From positions 1 to 39,630 of the forward strand of contig VXSV01000151.1 of assembly GCA_009837815.1 (NCBI GenBank): a stretch of DNA of 39,630 nucleotides, in the 5' to 3' direction. The notes beneath the pieces are model-generated. The model worked only from the letters and a program-made list of their open reading frames with translations, was not told the origin of the DNA and searched no databases. Source of the DNA: Acidimicrobiia bacterium (GTDB taxonomy: Bacteria > Actinomycetota > Acidimicrobiia > Spongiisociales > ZC4RG35). This document shows, piece after piece, positions 1 to 8,819 of this stretch. Numbering within the stretch: position 1 is the first letter of the stretch; each line of letters begins with the position of its first letter. The position numbers and the translations under genes were made by a program.

Positions 1-50
1 GTCCCCACATTCACATGCGGCTTCACCCGCTCAAACCTCACCTTACCCAC
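1..50 (-). CDS. tuf: Elongation factor Tu, N-terminal fragment (cut by window edge)
   Basis: Reading leftwards from a GTG at 48-50, the frame gives M-G-K-V-R-F-E-R-V-K-P-H-V-N-V-G, the invariant start of EF-Tu, the GTPase that brings aminoacyl-tRNA to the ribosome. The spacing matches the family M-A-K-x-x-F-E-R start, which fixes the GTG. A G-rich Shine-Dalgarno run lies about 9 nt upstream. Only 16 full codons are inside the window. It follows three tRNA genes on the same strand, like the tRNA-tufB unit of E. coli. Its codons (GTG, TTT, CAT, AAT) are less C-ending than those of its neighbours. A second, 3' fragment of tuf lies at the far end of the window. Confidence 0.85.
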   Translation of the reverse strand, partial: MGKVRFERVKPHVNVG

Positions 51-100
51 AACCAAACACCCCCTTTTCTCTTCCTTTGATAGCCTGTTTTCTTTCCATG

Positions 101-174
101 TAGCGGCGGGCAGACTTGAACTGCCGACCTCTCGATTATGAGTCGAGCGCTCTTACCAACTGAGCTACGCCGCC
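101..174 (-). tRNA. tRNA-Met (CAT), elongator type
   Basis: A full cloverleaf is visible: acceptor GGCGGCG pairs with CGCCGCT (one G-U at the end), the D arm starts TAGCTCAG, the anticodon loop is CTCATAA in a CTCGA/TCGAG stem, and the T loop is TTCAAGT. The paired 1:72 end and the absence of three G-C pairs in the anticodon stem argue against initiator tRNA. No CCA is encoded. It is the last tRNA before tuf, about 50 nt away. Confidence 0.93.
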
Positions 175-205
175 TCTGCCCGTCATCCCTGCGGCCCGAC
201 GGGAG

Positions 206-279
206 AGCCCCCTTCCGGATTCGAACCGGAGACCTCCTCCTTACCATGGAGGCGCTCTGGCCGTCTGAGCTAAGGGGGC
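206..279 (-). tRNA. tRNA-Thr (GGT)
   Basis: Acceptor GCCCCCT pairs with AGGGGGC; the anticodon loop ATGGTAA sits in a CCTCC/GGAGG stem, giving anticodon GGT; the T arm is TCCGG-TTCGAAT-CCGGA. The discriminator is T and no CCA is encoded. It lies between tRNA-Tyr and tRNA-Met, probably on one precursor transcript. Confidence 0.95.
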
Positions 280-305
280 TTCTTGGTCTTTTCGGGGAAA
301 GCCGG

Positions 306-387
306 TGCCGGGAGAAGGATTTGAACCTCCGAAGGCTTCGCCGGCAGATTTACAGTCTGCTCCCTTTGGCCGCTTGGGTATCCCGGC
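306..387 (-). tRNA. tRNA-Tyr (GTA)
   Basis: At 82 nt it is longer than its neighbours because of the long variable arm typical of bacterial tRNA-Tyr. Acceptor GCCGGGA pairs with TCCCGGC; the anticodon loop is CTGTAAA (anticodon GTA) in a GCAGA/TCTGC stem. The discriminator is A and no CCA is encoded. It is the first gene of the Tyr-Thr-Met-tuf group. Confidence 0.95.
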
Positions 388-414
388 CTGCTCAAAGGCT
401 TTCCCGAATGGGAT

Positions 415-420
415 ATCCTA
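415..420 (-). promoter_or_regulatory. Possible -10 element of the tRNA-tuf unit
   Basis: TAGGAT on the minus strand lies about 28 nt upstream of mature tRNA-Tyr, in the 91-nt gap after htpX. I see no convincing -35 box, so this is only a position-based suggestion. Confidence 0.3.
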
Positions 421-478
421 GCGCGTCCGCCTCCCGATTCGTATTCGGTATTCCCCCACCGGGTGCGGTCGGGTTATC

Positions 479-1339
479 TCAGGAAAACGGATCGGCCATC
501 TCTTCGAGGATCTTGATCCTGGCTTCGATGGGCGGGTGGGTGGACAGGAGCTTCATGACGCCCCCTCCGCCCCGGCGGAAGTTGCTCTTGAGGGGATTCT
601 CGATGTAGAGCTGGCTGACCGCGTCGTTGACCCGCATGGGGATGCGTTCGGTGGCGATCCCGATCTTCCCCAGCGCGGACGCCAACAGGAGCGGTTGGCC
701 GGTGAGGTCCACTCCCGAGCGGTCCGCCTGGTACTCCCGGGAACGGGAGATGGCCATCCTGATCAGGATGGCGGCGATGGGAGCTACGATCATCGCCACG
801 ATCATGATGATGGCTCCGGCGTTGTTGTTCCGGCCGCGGCCGCCGCCTCCGAACCAGAACGCCATCCGGGCGAGGATGGTCAAGGCGGCTGCGATCATGG
901 CGGCAACCGACGAGATGAGGATGTCCCGGTTGCGGATGTGGGACAGCTCGTGGGCCAGCACCCCTTCAAGCTCGCCGCGGTTCATGATCTGTAAGAGTCC
1001 GGTGGTGACCGCCACCACCCCGTGTCGGGGATTGCGCCCGGTGGCGAAGGCGTTGGGCTGGGGTGAGTCGATCAGATAGATCCGCGGCATGGGCATCTCG
1101 GCGGTCTCGGCCAAAAAGCGCACCATCGCGTAGACCTCGGGGAGTTCATCTTCTGTGACGGGCTTGGCGCGGCTCATCGCCAGAGCGATCTTGTCGGAGA
1201 AGAAGTAGGCGCCCAGGTTGAACATGGCGGCCAGCACCAGCCCGAACCAGAACCCTCCGTCGGGGAACAGCGAGATCGCCACCCACCACAAAAGGGTGGT
1301 GAGGAGCGCCAAGAGCACCACGGTCTTGATGTTGTTCAT
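479..1339 (-). CDS. htpX: Membrane zinc metalloprotease HtpX
   Basis: The 286-residue protein matches the family length and layout: two N-terminal membrane segments (about 5-24 and 30-48), the zinc motif HELSH at 130-134, two further hydrophobic segments (about 141-160 and 173-196), and the third zinc ligand E202 in REYQAD. HtpX is an M48-family protease that removes damaged or misfolded inner-membrane proteins with its catalytic site facing the cytoplasm. It follows the methyltransferase gene by 3 nt, so the two probably share a transcript. The loop at 163-173 is rich in Gly, Arg and Asn (GGGGRGRNNN), a common HtpX variation. Confidence 0.93.
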   Translation of the reverse strand: MNNIKTVVLLALLTTLLWWVAISLFPDGGFWFGLVLAAMFNLGAYFFSDKIALAMSRAKPVTEDELPEVYAMVRFLAETAEMPMPRIYLIDSPQPNAFATGRNPRHGVVAVTTGLLQIMNRGELEGVLAHELSHIRNRDILISSVAAMIAAALTILARMAFWFGGGGRGRNNNAGAIIMIVAMIVAPIAAILIRMAISRSREYQADRSGVDLTGQPLLLASALGKIGIATERIPMRVNDAVSQLYIENPLKSNFRRGGGGVMKLLSTHPPIEARIKILEEMADPFS

Positions 1340-1342
1340 TTC

Positions 1343-2413
1343 TCAACCGAAGTCTATATCCCGCCGGCGGGCTATCAGCACACCGAAGTCTCCCAGCCCC
1401 CGGGGATGGAGGAGGGTCTCCCCGCCGATGCGAACAGAGCGTGTCTGGAGGCGCCGCAGCTCGTCTCCCGCCCGGGCCGCCTCGGCTTCCTGAACCCTGA
1501 GTTGTCGGAGCCGGTCTGTGAGACCGAGGTCATCCAGCAACTCGTGCTGGCGGTGCACCGAGACACTCGCCCCGGCCGCCCGGGCAGCCTCGGCCACTGC
1601 GGTGAAGTTCAAGTCGGCGGTGATGTCGTTGCCGCCGGGGTCGGCAAGGGGAGGCGGACCCAGATGATGGGCGCGGTAGGTGCGGAGGGTCCCCTCGGCC
1701 CGGCGGCCTTCCAGACCCTGGGCGGTGTCTCCGTAGTCGAACACCACCAGCGCTCCCGCCGCCAGCCGCCCTAGGGCGGCGACCACCCATCGTCCCGCCG
1801 CCAACTGGCACTCCACCATCCCTCCCTCGGGAGTCGGACCTGCGAACCTTCCCAGCCATTCTTCCACTTCCGGTCGGGCCGAGGTCTCCACCCATCCCAG
1901 GGCGCCTTCGCTCTCTGTTACCCACAGTTCTCGCCAGCCGTCGGCCCGCCGGCGCGCCAACGCCATGGGGAGATTGTCCAACAGTTCGTTGGCGAAGATC
2001 ACGCCGGCGATCTGCCGGGGCAGTCCCTCCAGGGACTCGGTCACCTGCTGGGTCCCCACCAGCTCCCCCAGCGCTCCGCGGGCAGGTGGGGAGACCTCCA
2101 CCGCCCAGGGATCGGCGCCCTCGCCCAGGACGGAAAGCAGCGGTCGCAGAAGCGACCCGGATCCGGCCCCTGCGTCCACCACCATCGGGCGGCAGAGTCC
2201 GGCCTCGGACGCCTCCCTCTTCACCAGTTCCGCCAGGGTCTCCCCGAACAGCGGGCTGACCTCCGGGCTGGTGAGAAAGTCCCCGTCCTGGACCGACCTG
2301 AGCCGTTCCCCGGTGAAGTAGCCGCCGGCGGGGTGGTAGAGGGCGATTTCCATGAAGACCTCGAAGGGGATGGCGCCTTCTTCCCGGATCCGGTCGAGCA
2401 GAAGCTGAAGCAC
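1343..2413 (-). CDS. SAM-dependent methyltransferase, MidA/NDUFAF7-like (COG1565)
   Basis: A 356-residue protein with the family signatures: an N-terminal I-P-F-E-V-F-M-E-I-A-L-Y-H-P-x-G-G-Y-F block, D-F-x-T-S-P-E-V-S-P-L-F-G, and the SAM-binding stretch V-D-A-G-A-G-S-G at about residues 79-86, then a F-A-N-E-L-L-D-N-L-P motif. Eukaryotic NDUFAF7 methylates an arginine of a complex I subunit; bacterial substrates are mostly unknown, so the exact target here is not assigned. The start is GTG at 2411-2413. A TATGAT box 12-17 nt before it suggests a very short mRNA leader. htpX follows after 3 nt. Confidence 0.82.
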   Translation of the reverse strand: MLQLLLDRIREEGAIPFEVFMEIALYHPAGGYFTGERLRSVQDGDFLTSPEVSPLFGETLAELVKREASEAGLCRPMVVDAGAGSGSLLRPLLSVLGEGADPWAVEVSPPARGALGELVGTQQVTESLEGLPRQIAGVIFANELLDNLPMALARRRADGWRELWVTESEGALGWVETSARPEVEEWLGRFAGPTPEGGMVECQLAAGRWVVAALGRLAAGALVVFDYGDTAQGLEGRRAEGTLRTYRAHHLGPPPLADPGGNDITADLNFTAVAEAARAAGASVSVHRQHELLDDLGLTDRLRQLRVQEAEAARAGDELRRLQTRSVRIGGETLLHPRGLGDFGVLIARRRDIDFG

Positions 2414-2424
2414 TGTGGTCGAAG

Positions 2425-2430
2425 ATCATA
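2425..2430 (-). promoter_or_regulatory. Possible -10 box for the methyltransferase-htpX pair
   Basis: TATGAT on the minus strand ends 11 nt before the GTG start, so transcription would begin only a few nucleotides before the start codon. No clear -35 is visible. Confidence 0.4.
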
Positions 2431-2553
2431 CGGGTGTCGTCGCGCGCATTCTGTGCCGCCCGCAGCAGGCGGGATCCCATGTCCGGTGGTTAGCCTCTCT
2501 TGGTGAACCAAAGAAGGCAACCCCGTCTCATCCCGGGGAGGAAGTCTCCGTCA

Positions 2554-3723
2554 ATGTCCCGGTTGGCCCACGCAGACCTGAAAGAGAGAGCCCGCCGACG
2601 TGTGGCCGACCAACAACCCATCCTGGAAGAACTGAACCTCTGGCTCCATGACAACCCCGAGACCGCTTACCAGGAGTTTCGGTCCTCGGCCCGACTCTCT
2701 GAGATGCTGGAGGGCTACGGCTTCACGGTCGAGCACCCCGCCTACGGCCTGGACACCTCGTTCGCGGCCCGGTCCGGACAGGAAGGACCGGAGTTGGTGA
2801 TCTGTGCGGAGTACGACGCACTCCCGGGCATCGGCCACGCCTGCGGTCACAACATCATCGCCTCTTCGGCGTTGGGCGCCGGCCTCGCCCTCCGACCCCT
2901 CACCGAGGAACTCGGTTTCCGGGTCACCGTGCTGGGCACCCCCGCCGAAGAGGGCCACGGGGGGAAGGTGGACCTGATCAACGCGGGAGCGTTCGACACA
3001 GCCGCCGCAGCCATGATGGTCCACCCCTCCCCCCGCGACGTGGTGGACCCGACGTCTCTGGCTGTCAGTCACCTGGAAGCGGCGTTTCATGGGAAGGAGG
3101 CGCATGCCTCGGCGTTTCCCGAGGAGGGCATCAACGCTCTTGACGGGTTCATTCAGTCCTATGTGAACATCTCCACCCTCCGTCAGCACATCCTGTCGAC
3201 CGACAAGATCCACGGGATCATCACCGACGGCGGGAAGGCCCCCAATATCATCCCGGCTCTGACCCGGGCCAAGTGGTACGTCAGGTCCTCCAACTATGAA
3301 CGCCTACGGGTGCTGGAGGAACGGGTCCGGTCCTGCTTCGAGGCCGCCGCCCTGGCCACCGGATGCCGGGTAGAGGTCCGGGACTACGGACATCGGTACG
3401 CCGAGTTGGTTCACAATCCCCTGCTTGTCGAGTTGTACGCGGCCAACTCCGAAGCCCTGGGGCGGGACCCTCTGCGGGGCGCCGAGATGCCGCCCTCGGA
3501 AGCCGGCTCCACCGACATGGGGAACGTATCCCAGATCGTTCCGTCAATCCACCCCAGGGTCTCGCTTCACTGCGCTCCGATCGGCAACCACCAACCCGCC
3601 TTCACCAGCCGGACCATCACCCCCGAAGGCAACCGGGCCATCTTCGACGCGGCGGTGGGCATGGCCTGGACCGCCATCGACCTGGCCGCCGGAAACCTCT
3701 GGGACAGGCTGGGAGACAGCTAA
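2554..3723 (+). CDS. M20D-family metallo-amidohydrolase
   Basis: This 389-residue protein belongs to the peptidase M20D group that includes aminoacylases, IAA-amino-acid hydrolases and AbgB. Visible signatures are E-Y-D-A-L-P-G-I-G-H-A-C-G-H-N, with the metal-binding His and Asp, the T-P-A-E-E-G-H-G-G-K block with the catalytic Glu pair, and the dimerisation-domain stretch A-F-H-G-K-E-A-H-A-S. The family hydrolyses N-acyl amino acids or small peptides; the substrate cannot be read from sequence. I chose ATG 2554 because a GGAGGA lies 11 nt upstream and the family homology starts just after it. A TTG at 2500 would add 18 residues. It is the only plus-strand gene in the left third and stands alone. 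Confidence 0.85.
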   Translation: MSRLAHADLKERARRRVADQQPILEELNLWLHDNPETAYQEFRSSARLSEMLEGYGFTVEHPAYGLDTSFAARSGQEGPELVICAEYDALPGIGHACGHNIIASSALGAGLALRPLTEELGFRVTVLGTPAEEGHGGKVDLINAGAFDTAAAAMMVHPSPRDVVDPTSLAVSHLEAAFHGKEAHASAFPEEGINALDGFIQSYVNISTLRQHILSTDKIHGIITDGGKAPNIIPALTRAKWYVRSSNYERLRVLEERVRSCFEAAALATGCRVEVRDYGHRYAELVHNPLLVELYAANSEALGRDPLRGAEMPPSEAGSTDMGNVSQIVPSIHPRVSLHCAPIGNHQPAFTSRTITPEGNRAIFDAAVGMAWTAIDLAAGNLWDRLGDS

Positions 3724-3939
3724 CCGGGATCCCCCGCCACCCAACGGCAACGTAAGCCGGCCGGGCCGAAGTCGCGAAAATCGGGTCCCCTTTGGGAGCC
3801 CTCCCCCACCGCCGCCATTCCATGGTCAAGCCTACTTCCCCGCAGCCCAGGACAGGGCTTGATGAGTTGGAAGTTTGATCCCTCGACGCGGCCCGGGCGG
3901 GGCCTGTATCGGACCGTCTCAGTGTTTGGTATCTATCAA

Positions 3940-3991
3940 TGTGAAACATGGGTGGGACAGAGTCAACCACCCGGGAAGCGAATGTTTCACA
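3940..3991. repeat. Two-tier inverted repeat
   Basis: TGTGAAACAT (3940-3949) is exactly complementary to ATGTTTCACA (3982-3991), and inside it GGGTGG (3950-3955) pairs with CCACCC (3967-3972) around an 11-nt loop. A 9-nt bulge (3973-3981) sits on one side. It could fold as RNA from either strand or serve as a protein site. There is no T-run, so it is not a clear terminator. Confidence 0.6.
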
Positions 3992-4016
3992 ACCTGCCGA
4001 CCAATATCCCAAACAG

Positions 4017-4046
4017 AAGGGACCCCCGCCGGAGCGAGGGTCCCTT
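4017..4046. terminator. Hairpin terminator after groEL
   Basis: AAGGGACCC and GGGTCCCTT flank an inner GC stem, giving about 13 pairs (one G-U) around a 4-nt loop. It lies 31 nt past the groEL stop. T-richness after it is modest on both strands, so it may act in both directions for groEL and the amidohydrolase. Confidence 0.72.
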
Positions 4047-4077
4047 GCTTTGGTTCTAGGGGTTTGTCTGCCGGGAT

Positions 4078-5712
<1,635 letters not shown>

Positions 5713-5729
5713 TCAACTGCCTCCCTGAA

Positions 5730-6020
5730 CTACTTGACCACGGCCAGCAGATCGTTGGCGGAGAGCACCAGGTAGTCGACTCCGTCGACCTTCACCTCTG
5801 TGCCGCCGTACTTGGAGTAGAGGACCTTGTCGCCCTCACTCACATCCACCGGCACTCGTTCTCCGTCCTCGTTCAGCCGACCGGGACCTACCGCTATTAC
5901 TTTCCCCATCTGGGGCTTTTCCTTGGCAGTGTCGGGAATCACCAAACCCGAGGGAGTTCTTACGTCCTGCTCCTCTTCGGGTTCTACGACCACCCGATCA
6001 CCGAGAGGCTCCAGCCTCAT
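5730..6020 (-). CDS. groES: Co-chaperonin GroES (10 kDa)
   Basis: At 96 residues it is typical: L[11 protein letters not shown] at the start, the mobile loop with T[14 protein letters not shown] (about 22-36), and [14 protein letters not shown] near the end. It caps GroEL. The ATG is preceded by a strong AGGAAGGAG site. First gene of a bicistronic groES-groEL operon with its own promoter and CIRCE operator, separate from the tsaD operon upstream. Confidence 0.98.
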   Translation of the reverse strand: MRLEPLGDRVVVEPEEEQDVRTPSGLVIPDTAKEKPQMGKVIAVGPGRLNEDGERVPVDVSEGDKVLYSKYGGTEVKVDGVDYLVLSANDLLAVVK

Positions 6021-6090
6021 AGTGGTCTCCTTCCTACTGTTTGCGAAAGGAAAATCCCCAACGGAGGGGACACCTTCCTAATCGAGCCGA

Positions 6091-6120
6091 ATTGTAGCAG
6101 TCACCATCCAAGACTGCTAA
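6091..6120 (-). promoter_or_regulatory. groES promoter overlapped by the CIRCE operator
   Basis: On the minus strand a -35-like TTAGCA (6115-6120) is followed after 18 nt by TACAAT (6091-6096), placing the transcription start near 6084 and about 63 nt of leader before groES. Both boxes are covered by the arms of the CIRCE repeat, so bound HrcA would block RNA polymerase directly. Confidence 0.7.
6094..6120. promoter_or_regulatory. CIRCE operator (HrcA site), variant arms
   Basis: The minus strand reads TTAGCAGTC-N9-GACTGCTAC. The known CIRCE consensus is TTAGCACTC-N9-GAGTGCTAA. The seventh base of the left arm is changed (C to G) and the matching base in the right arm is changed too, so arm symmetry is kept; only the final base breaks it. 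The 9-nt spacer and the position before groES agree with the element. HrcA itself is not in the window. Confidence 0.87.
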
Positions 6121-6155
6121 ATCCGCAGTTCAGCCCACCCGCGCCGCCCGATGGT

Positions 6156-7166
6156 TCACACCGACCCGAGCCGCAGGCCGGGATCGACTCCCGCCCCCCA
6201 GGACGTGACCTCCCCCCTTTCCAGGCGGTACACGGCAGCGGCGCCGATCATGGCCCCGTTGTCAACGCACAACCGAGGCGAAGGAACATACAACTCCAGA
6301 CCCCGCCGGTCGGCTTGTTCGGCGAGCCTGGTTCTCAAACGGCGATTGGCCAGCACTCCTCCACCGGCGCCTATCACCCGCACCCCCGTGTCCTCTGCTG
6401 CGTTCAGGGTCTTTTCCACCAGCACGTCGACGATCGCCTCCTGGACCGAGGCCGCCACGTCCTCGCGGCTGGGAAGCTCTCCCCGCCTGGCGGCCTTTTC
6501 CAGGAAGGTGCTGACCGACGTCTTGAGACCGGAGAAAGAAAAGTGGTGCCGACGCCGCGACAGCGCCCGTGGAAAGCGAACGGAGGCGGGATCGCCGCTC
6601 TCGGAGGCGCGGTCGATGGCCGGCCCGCCCGGGAACCCCAGTCCCATCACTCTGGCCAGTTTGTCGAAGGCCTCCCCGGCCGCGTCGTCGATGGTCTCCC
6701 CCAGAATCCGATAGTCCCCCCAATCCCGCATGTGGACCAGCTGAGTGTGCCCTCCCGAGGCCAGCAGCGCCACCGCCGGAGGGCGGAAGTCCGGGTACTC
6801 CAGCCGGGGAGAGAACAGGTGACCCTCCATGTGGTCGATGCCCAGAAAGGGGAGCCGGCGCGACCATGCCAGGGCCTTGGCGAACGAGTGCCCGACCAGA
6901 AGGGCCCCCACCAAACCCGGTCCCTGGGTGGCGGCTACCGCTTGCAGGTCGTTGAGATGGATCCCGGCCTCCATCAGAGCGCGATGGGTAAGCCCCCTGA
7001 TCGCCTCCACGTGGGAACGGGCCGCCACCTCAGGCACCACGCCCCCGAACCGGGCGTGCAGCTCCACCTGGGAGGAAAGCACGTTGGACAGCACCCGCCG
7101 GCCCGAGACGACGGCCACTCCTGTCTCGTCGCAACTGGTCTCGAATGCGAGTATCGGCCCGCTCAT
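6156..7166 (-). CDS. tsaD: tRNA N6-threonylcarbamoyladenosine transferase TsaD
   Basis: The 336-residue ASKHA-fold protein starts at the ATG inside an ATGA overlap with rimI. Signatures are I-L-A-F-E-T-S-C-D-E-T at the start, G-G-V-V-P-E-V-A-A-R, Q-G-P-G-L-V-G-A-L-L-V-G, and the metal pair H112/H116 in HMEGH. TsaD moves the threonylcarbamoyl group onto A37 of ANN-decoding tRNAs, working with TsaB and TsaE, which are encoded just upstream. An in-frame start 22 codons earlier would run deep into rimI and is unlikely. Last gene of its operon; the groES promoter follows. Confidence 0.96.
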   Translation of the reverse strand: MSGPILAFETSCDETGVAVVSGRRVLSNVLSSQVELHARFGGVVPEVAARSHVEAIRGLTHRALMEAGIHLNDLQAVAATQGPGLVGALLVGHSFAKALAWSRRLPFLGIDHMEGHLFSPRLEYPDFRPPAVALLASGGHTQLVHMRDWGDYRILGETIDDAAGEAFDKLARVMGLGFPGGPAIDRASESGDPASVRFPRALSRRRHHFSFSGLKTSVSTFLEKAARRGELPSREDVAASVQEAIVDVLVEKTLNAAEDTGVRVIGAGGGVLANRRLRTRLAEQADRRGLELYVPSPRLCVDNGAMIGAAAVYRLERGEVTSWGAGVDPGLRLGSV

Positions 7167-7648
7167 GGGAGGTCCGCGGCGATTCGAGCCAACCGGGCCC
7201 GATACTGGGGAGTGTCGAGACCGTGCACCCACATGATCAGGGCGTCCTCGGAGACGTAGTACTGCTTCCGGACCCCCACCGGGGCCATTCCAAAACGCCG
7301 GTAGAGCGCCTGGGCGGCCTGGTTCGAGGAACGAACCTCGAGCGTGAGGCTGCGGGTCCCCTCCTGTATCGCCCTGGAGACGAGTTCCAGCATCAGGCGG
7401 GTCGCCACCCGGGCGCGGCGCCGCTCGGGACGGGTAACCACCGTGGTGATGTGGGCCTCCTCGGTAACCAGCATCATTCCCCCGTACCCAACCGCCTCTC
7501 CCTCCACGAGCGCCACCAGGTACACGCGGCGGGGCGCTTCCAGCTCGTCGAGGAAAGTCTGTTTCGTCCAGGGAGTGGGGTAGACGCCCTCCTCGATCGC
7601 CAGCACCTCTTCCACCCGGTCAACCGTGAGCGGGACTATCTCAACCAT
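7163..7648 (-). CDS. rimI: RimI-type GNAT N-acetyltransferase
   Basis: A 161-residue GNAT protein. The acetyl-CoA-binding motif is seen as R-P-E-R-R-R-A-R-V-A-T-R-L-M-L-E, followed by L-E-V-R-S-S-N-Q-A-A-Q-A-L-Y-R-R-F-G-M, the classic RimI ending that includes the Asn and Tyr. RimI acetylates the N-terminus of ribosomal protein S18 in E. coli; in actinobacteria it usually sits in the tsa cluster and may have other targets. It overlaps tsaB by 8 nt and tsaD by 4 nt. Its alternative role is a general protein N-terminal acetyltransferase. Confidence 0.9.
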   Translation of the reverse strand: MVEIVPLTVDRVEEVLAIEEGVYPTPWTKQTFLDELEAPRRVYLVALVEGEAVGYGGMMLVTEEAHITTVVTRPERRRARVATRLMLELVSRAIQEGTRSLTLEVRSSNQAAQALYRRFGMAPVGVRKQYYVSEDALIMWVHGLDTPQYRARLARIAADLP

Positions 7649-8357
7649 TGTCGACCGGGGGGTAGAACCGAGAGCGCAGCCTCCTCCAGTTGATGTTGAC
7701 GTCGGCGTCCCGCAGGTACTGGGGACGCACGGAGTCGGGATGCGGCGCCTCTCCCCGCTCCAATACTCCCAATCCCGCTTCGGCCAGAGCCTCGGCCGTC
7801 GGGTACCGGGGCCGACCCACCCGGACGCCGCGCAGTCCCGCCAACGCTCCCTTGCCCAAAGCGGGGATGTCTCCCACCAGGAGCGTTTCCTGGCGGTGGG
7901 TGCTGAGCATGGCCACCAGACGTTCGGGGGTGGTCAATTCGACGGGGTGGTCTCGCACCACCCCGCCGGGCAGCGGGCTGTATCCGGCTATCGCCACCTC
8001 TCCCCGGCGGACATCCACCACCGGGAAGATACGCCGACGGCCGGTGGCGGCGCGCAGGGCCAGGGCGTCCAGCGAGGAAGCCGCCGCCACCTGGGCGCCG
8101 ACCGAAGCTCCTATTCCCTGGGCGACCGAGACACCGACCCTGATCCCGGTGTAGAGCCCCGGGCCGACGTCCACCACCACCGACTCGATCTCATCGGGAG
8201 ACCATTTGGCGGTCCTCATGCAGAAGTCGAGAGCGGCCACCACGAAGTCGGCGTGCCCTCGGGCGTTCACGTTCTCCGCCGAGGCCACCACCGTCAGACC
8301 GTCGGCCAGCGCCACCGAGGACGCCGGAGTGGATGTGGTGATCGCCACGATTTTCAT
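7641..8357 (-). CDS. tsaB: t6A biosynthesis protein TsaB
   Basis: The 238-residue protein begins K-I-V-A-I-T-T-S-T and carries G-P-G-L-Y-T-G-I-R-V-G-V-S-V-A-Q-G-I, the hallmark of TsaB, a TsaD paralogue that scaffolds the TsaD-TsaB-TsaE complex. The start is the ATG in an ATGA overlap with tsaE; a longer reading frame upstream lies inside tsaE and is discarded. C-terminal P-Q-Y-L-R-D is also typical. Co-expression with tsaE, rimI and tsaD supports the assignment. Confidence 0.93.
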   Translation of the reverse strand: MKIVAITTSTPASSVALADGLTVVASAENVNARGHADFVVAALDFCMRTAKWSPDEIESVVVDVGPGLYTGIRVGVSVAQGIGASVGAQVAAASSLDALALRAATGRRRIFPVVDVRRGEVAIAGYSPLPGGVVRDHPVELTTPERLVAMLSTHRQETLLVGDIPALGKGALAGLRGVRVGRPRYPTAEALAEAGLGVLERGEAPHPDSVRPQYLRDADVNINWRRLRSRFYPPVDNG

Positions 8358-8809
8358 GCCGCCAACTCCTGTAGGGGTCTCGACCGCCAGGATGCAGGTG
8401 CCACGAAACTCAGCAGGCGTTCTCCTTCCCATCCGATCTCAAAGCGCACCAGCAGGTGTTCGGGCAGTAGCGATTCCACTGCTTCTCCCCATTCCACCAC
8501 CAACACCCCGTCCGCGGCGGCGTCCAACACCCCCAGATCCAAGAATTCGTTGTACGAACCCAACCTGTAGACATCCACATGTACAAGCGGCAGGAAGCCG
8601 TCGTAGTAGCGGCGTTCCAGCACGAAAGTGGGGCTGGGCACCGGCCCATCCACTCCCAGGGCGGCGGCCAGCCCGCCGGTGAAGAGGGTCTTCCCGCAGC
8701 CCAGAGGGCCGGAGAGGGTCACCACGTCTCCTGCGCGAAGCAGTGGCGCCAGGCGGGTGGCCACCGCGTAGGTGTCTTCTGCGGTGGGACAGACCACCTG
8801 GATAGTCAT
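8354..8809 (-). CDS. tsaE: t6A biosynthesis ATPase TsaE
   Basis: A 151-residue P-loop ATPase with Walker A GPLGCGKT at 34-41, the S-P-T-F-V-L-E-R-R-Y motif, H-V-D-V-Y-R-L, and V-V-E-W-G-E. These are the marks of TsaE, whose ATP hydrolysis drives turnover of the TsaBD complex. It starts 10 nt after the uracil-DNA glycosylase gene and overlaps tsaB by 4 nt. Confidence 0.95.
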   Translation of the reverse strand: MTIQVVCPTAEDTYAVATRLAPLLRAGDVVTLSGPLGCGKTLFTGGLAAALGVDGPVPSPTFVLERRYYDGFLPLVHVDVYRLGSYNEFLDLGVLDAAADGVLVVEWGEAVESLLPEHLLVRFEIGWEGERLLSFVAPASWRSRPLQELAA

Positions 8810-8819
8810 CGGCTGTTCA

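Larger units (their letters stand above)
3724..4077. other. 354-bp intergenic region between convergent genes
   Basis: No credible gene. It holds a structured inverted repeat (3940-3991) and the groEL-side hairpin terminator (4017-4046). Short open frames here lack ribosome binding sites and run into the amidohydrolase antisense. Confidence 0.7.

Noticed and set aside
101-174. CAT tRNA read as initiator tRNA or as tRNA-Ile2
   Set aside because: The acceptor end is paired and the anticodon stem lacks three G-C pairs, so not initiator; body sequence matches elongator tRNA-Met rather than Ile2.
536-994. Long open frame on the plus strand opposite htpX
   Set aside because: It mirrors htpX codons, has no family motifs or ribosome site, and is one of many antisense frames expected in GC-rich DNA.
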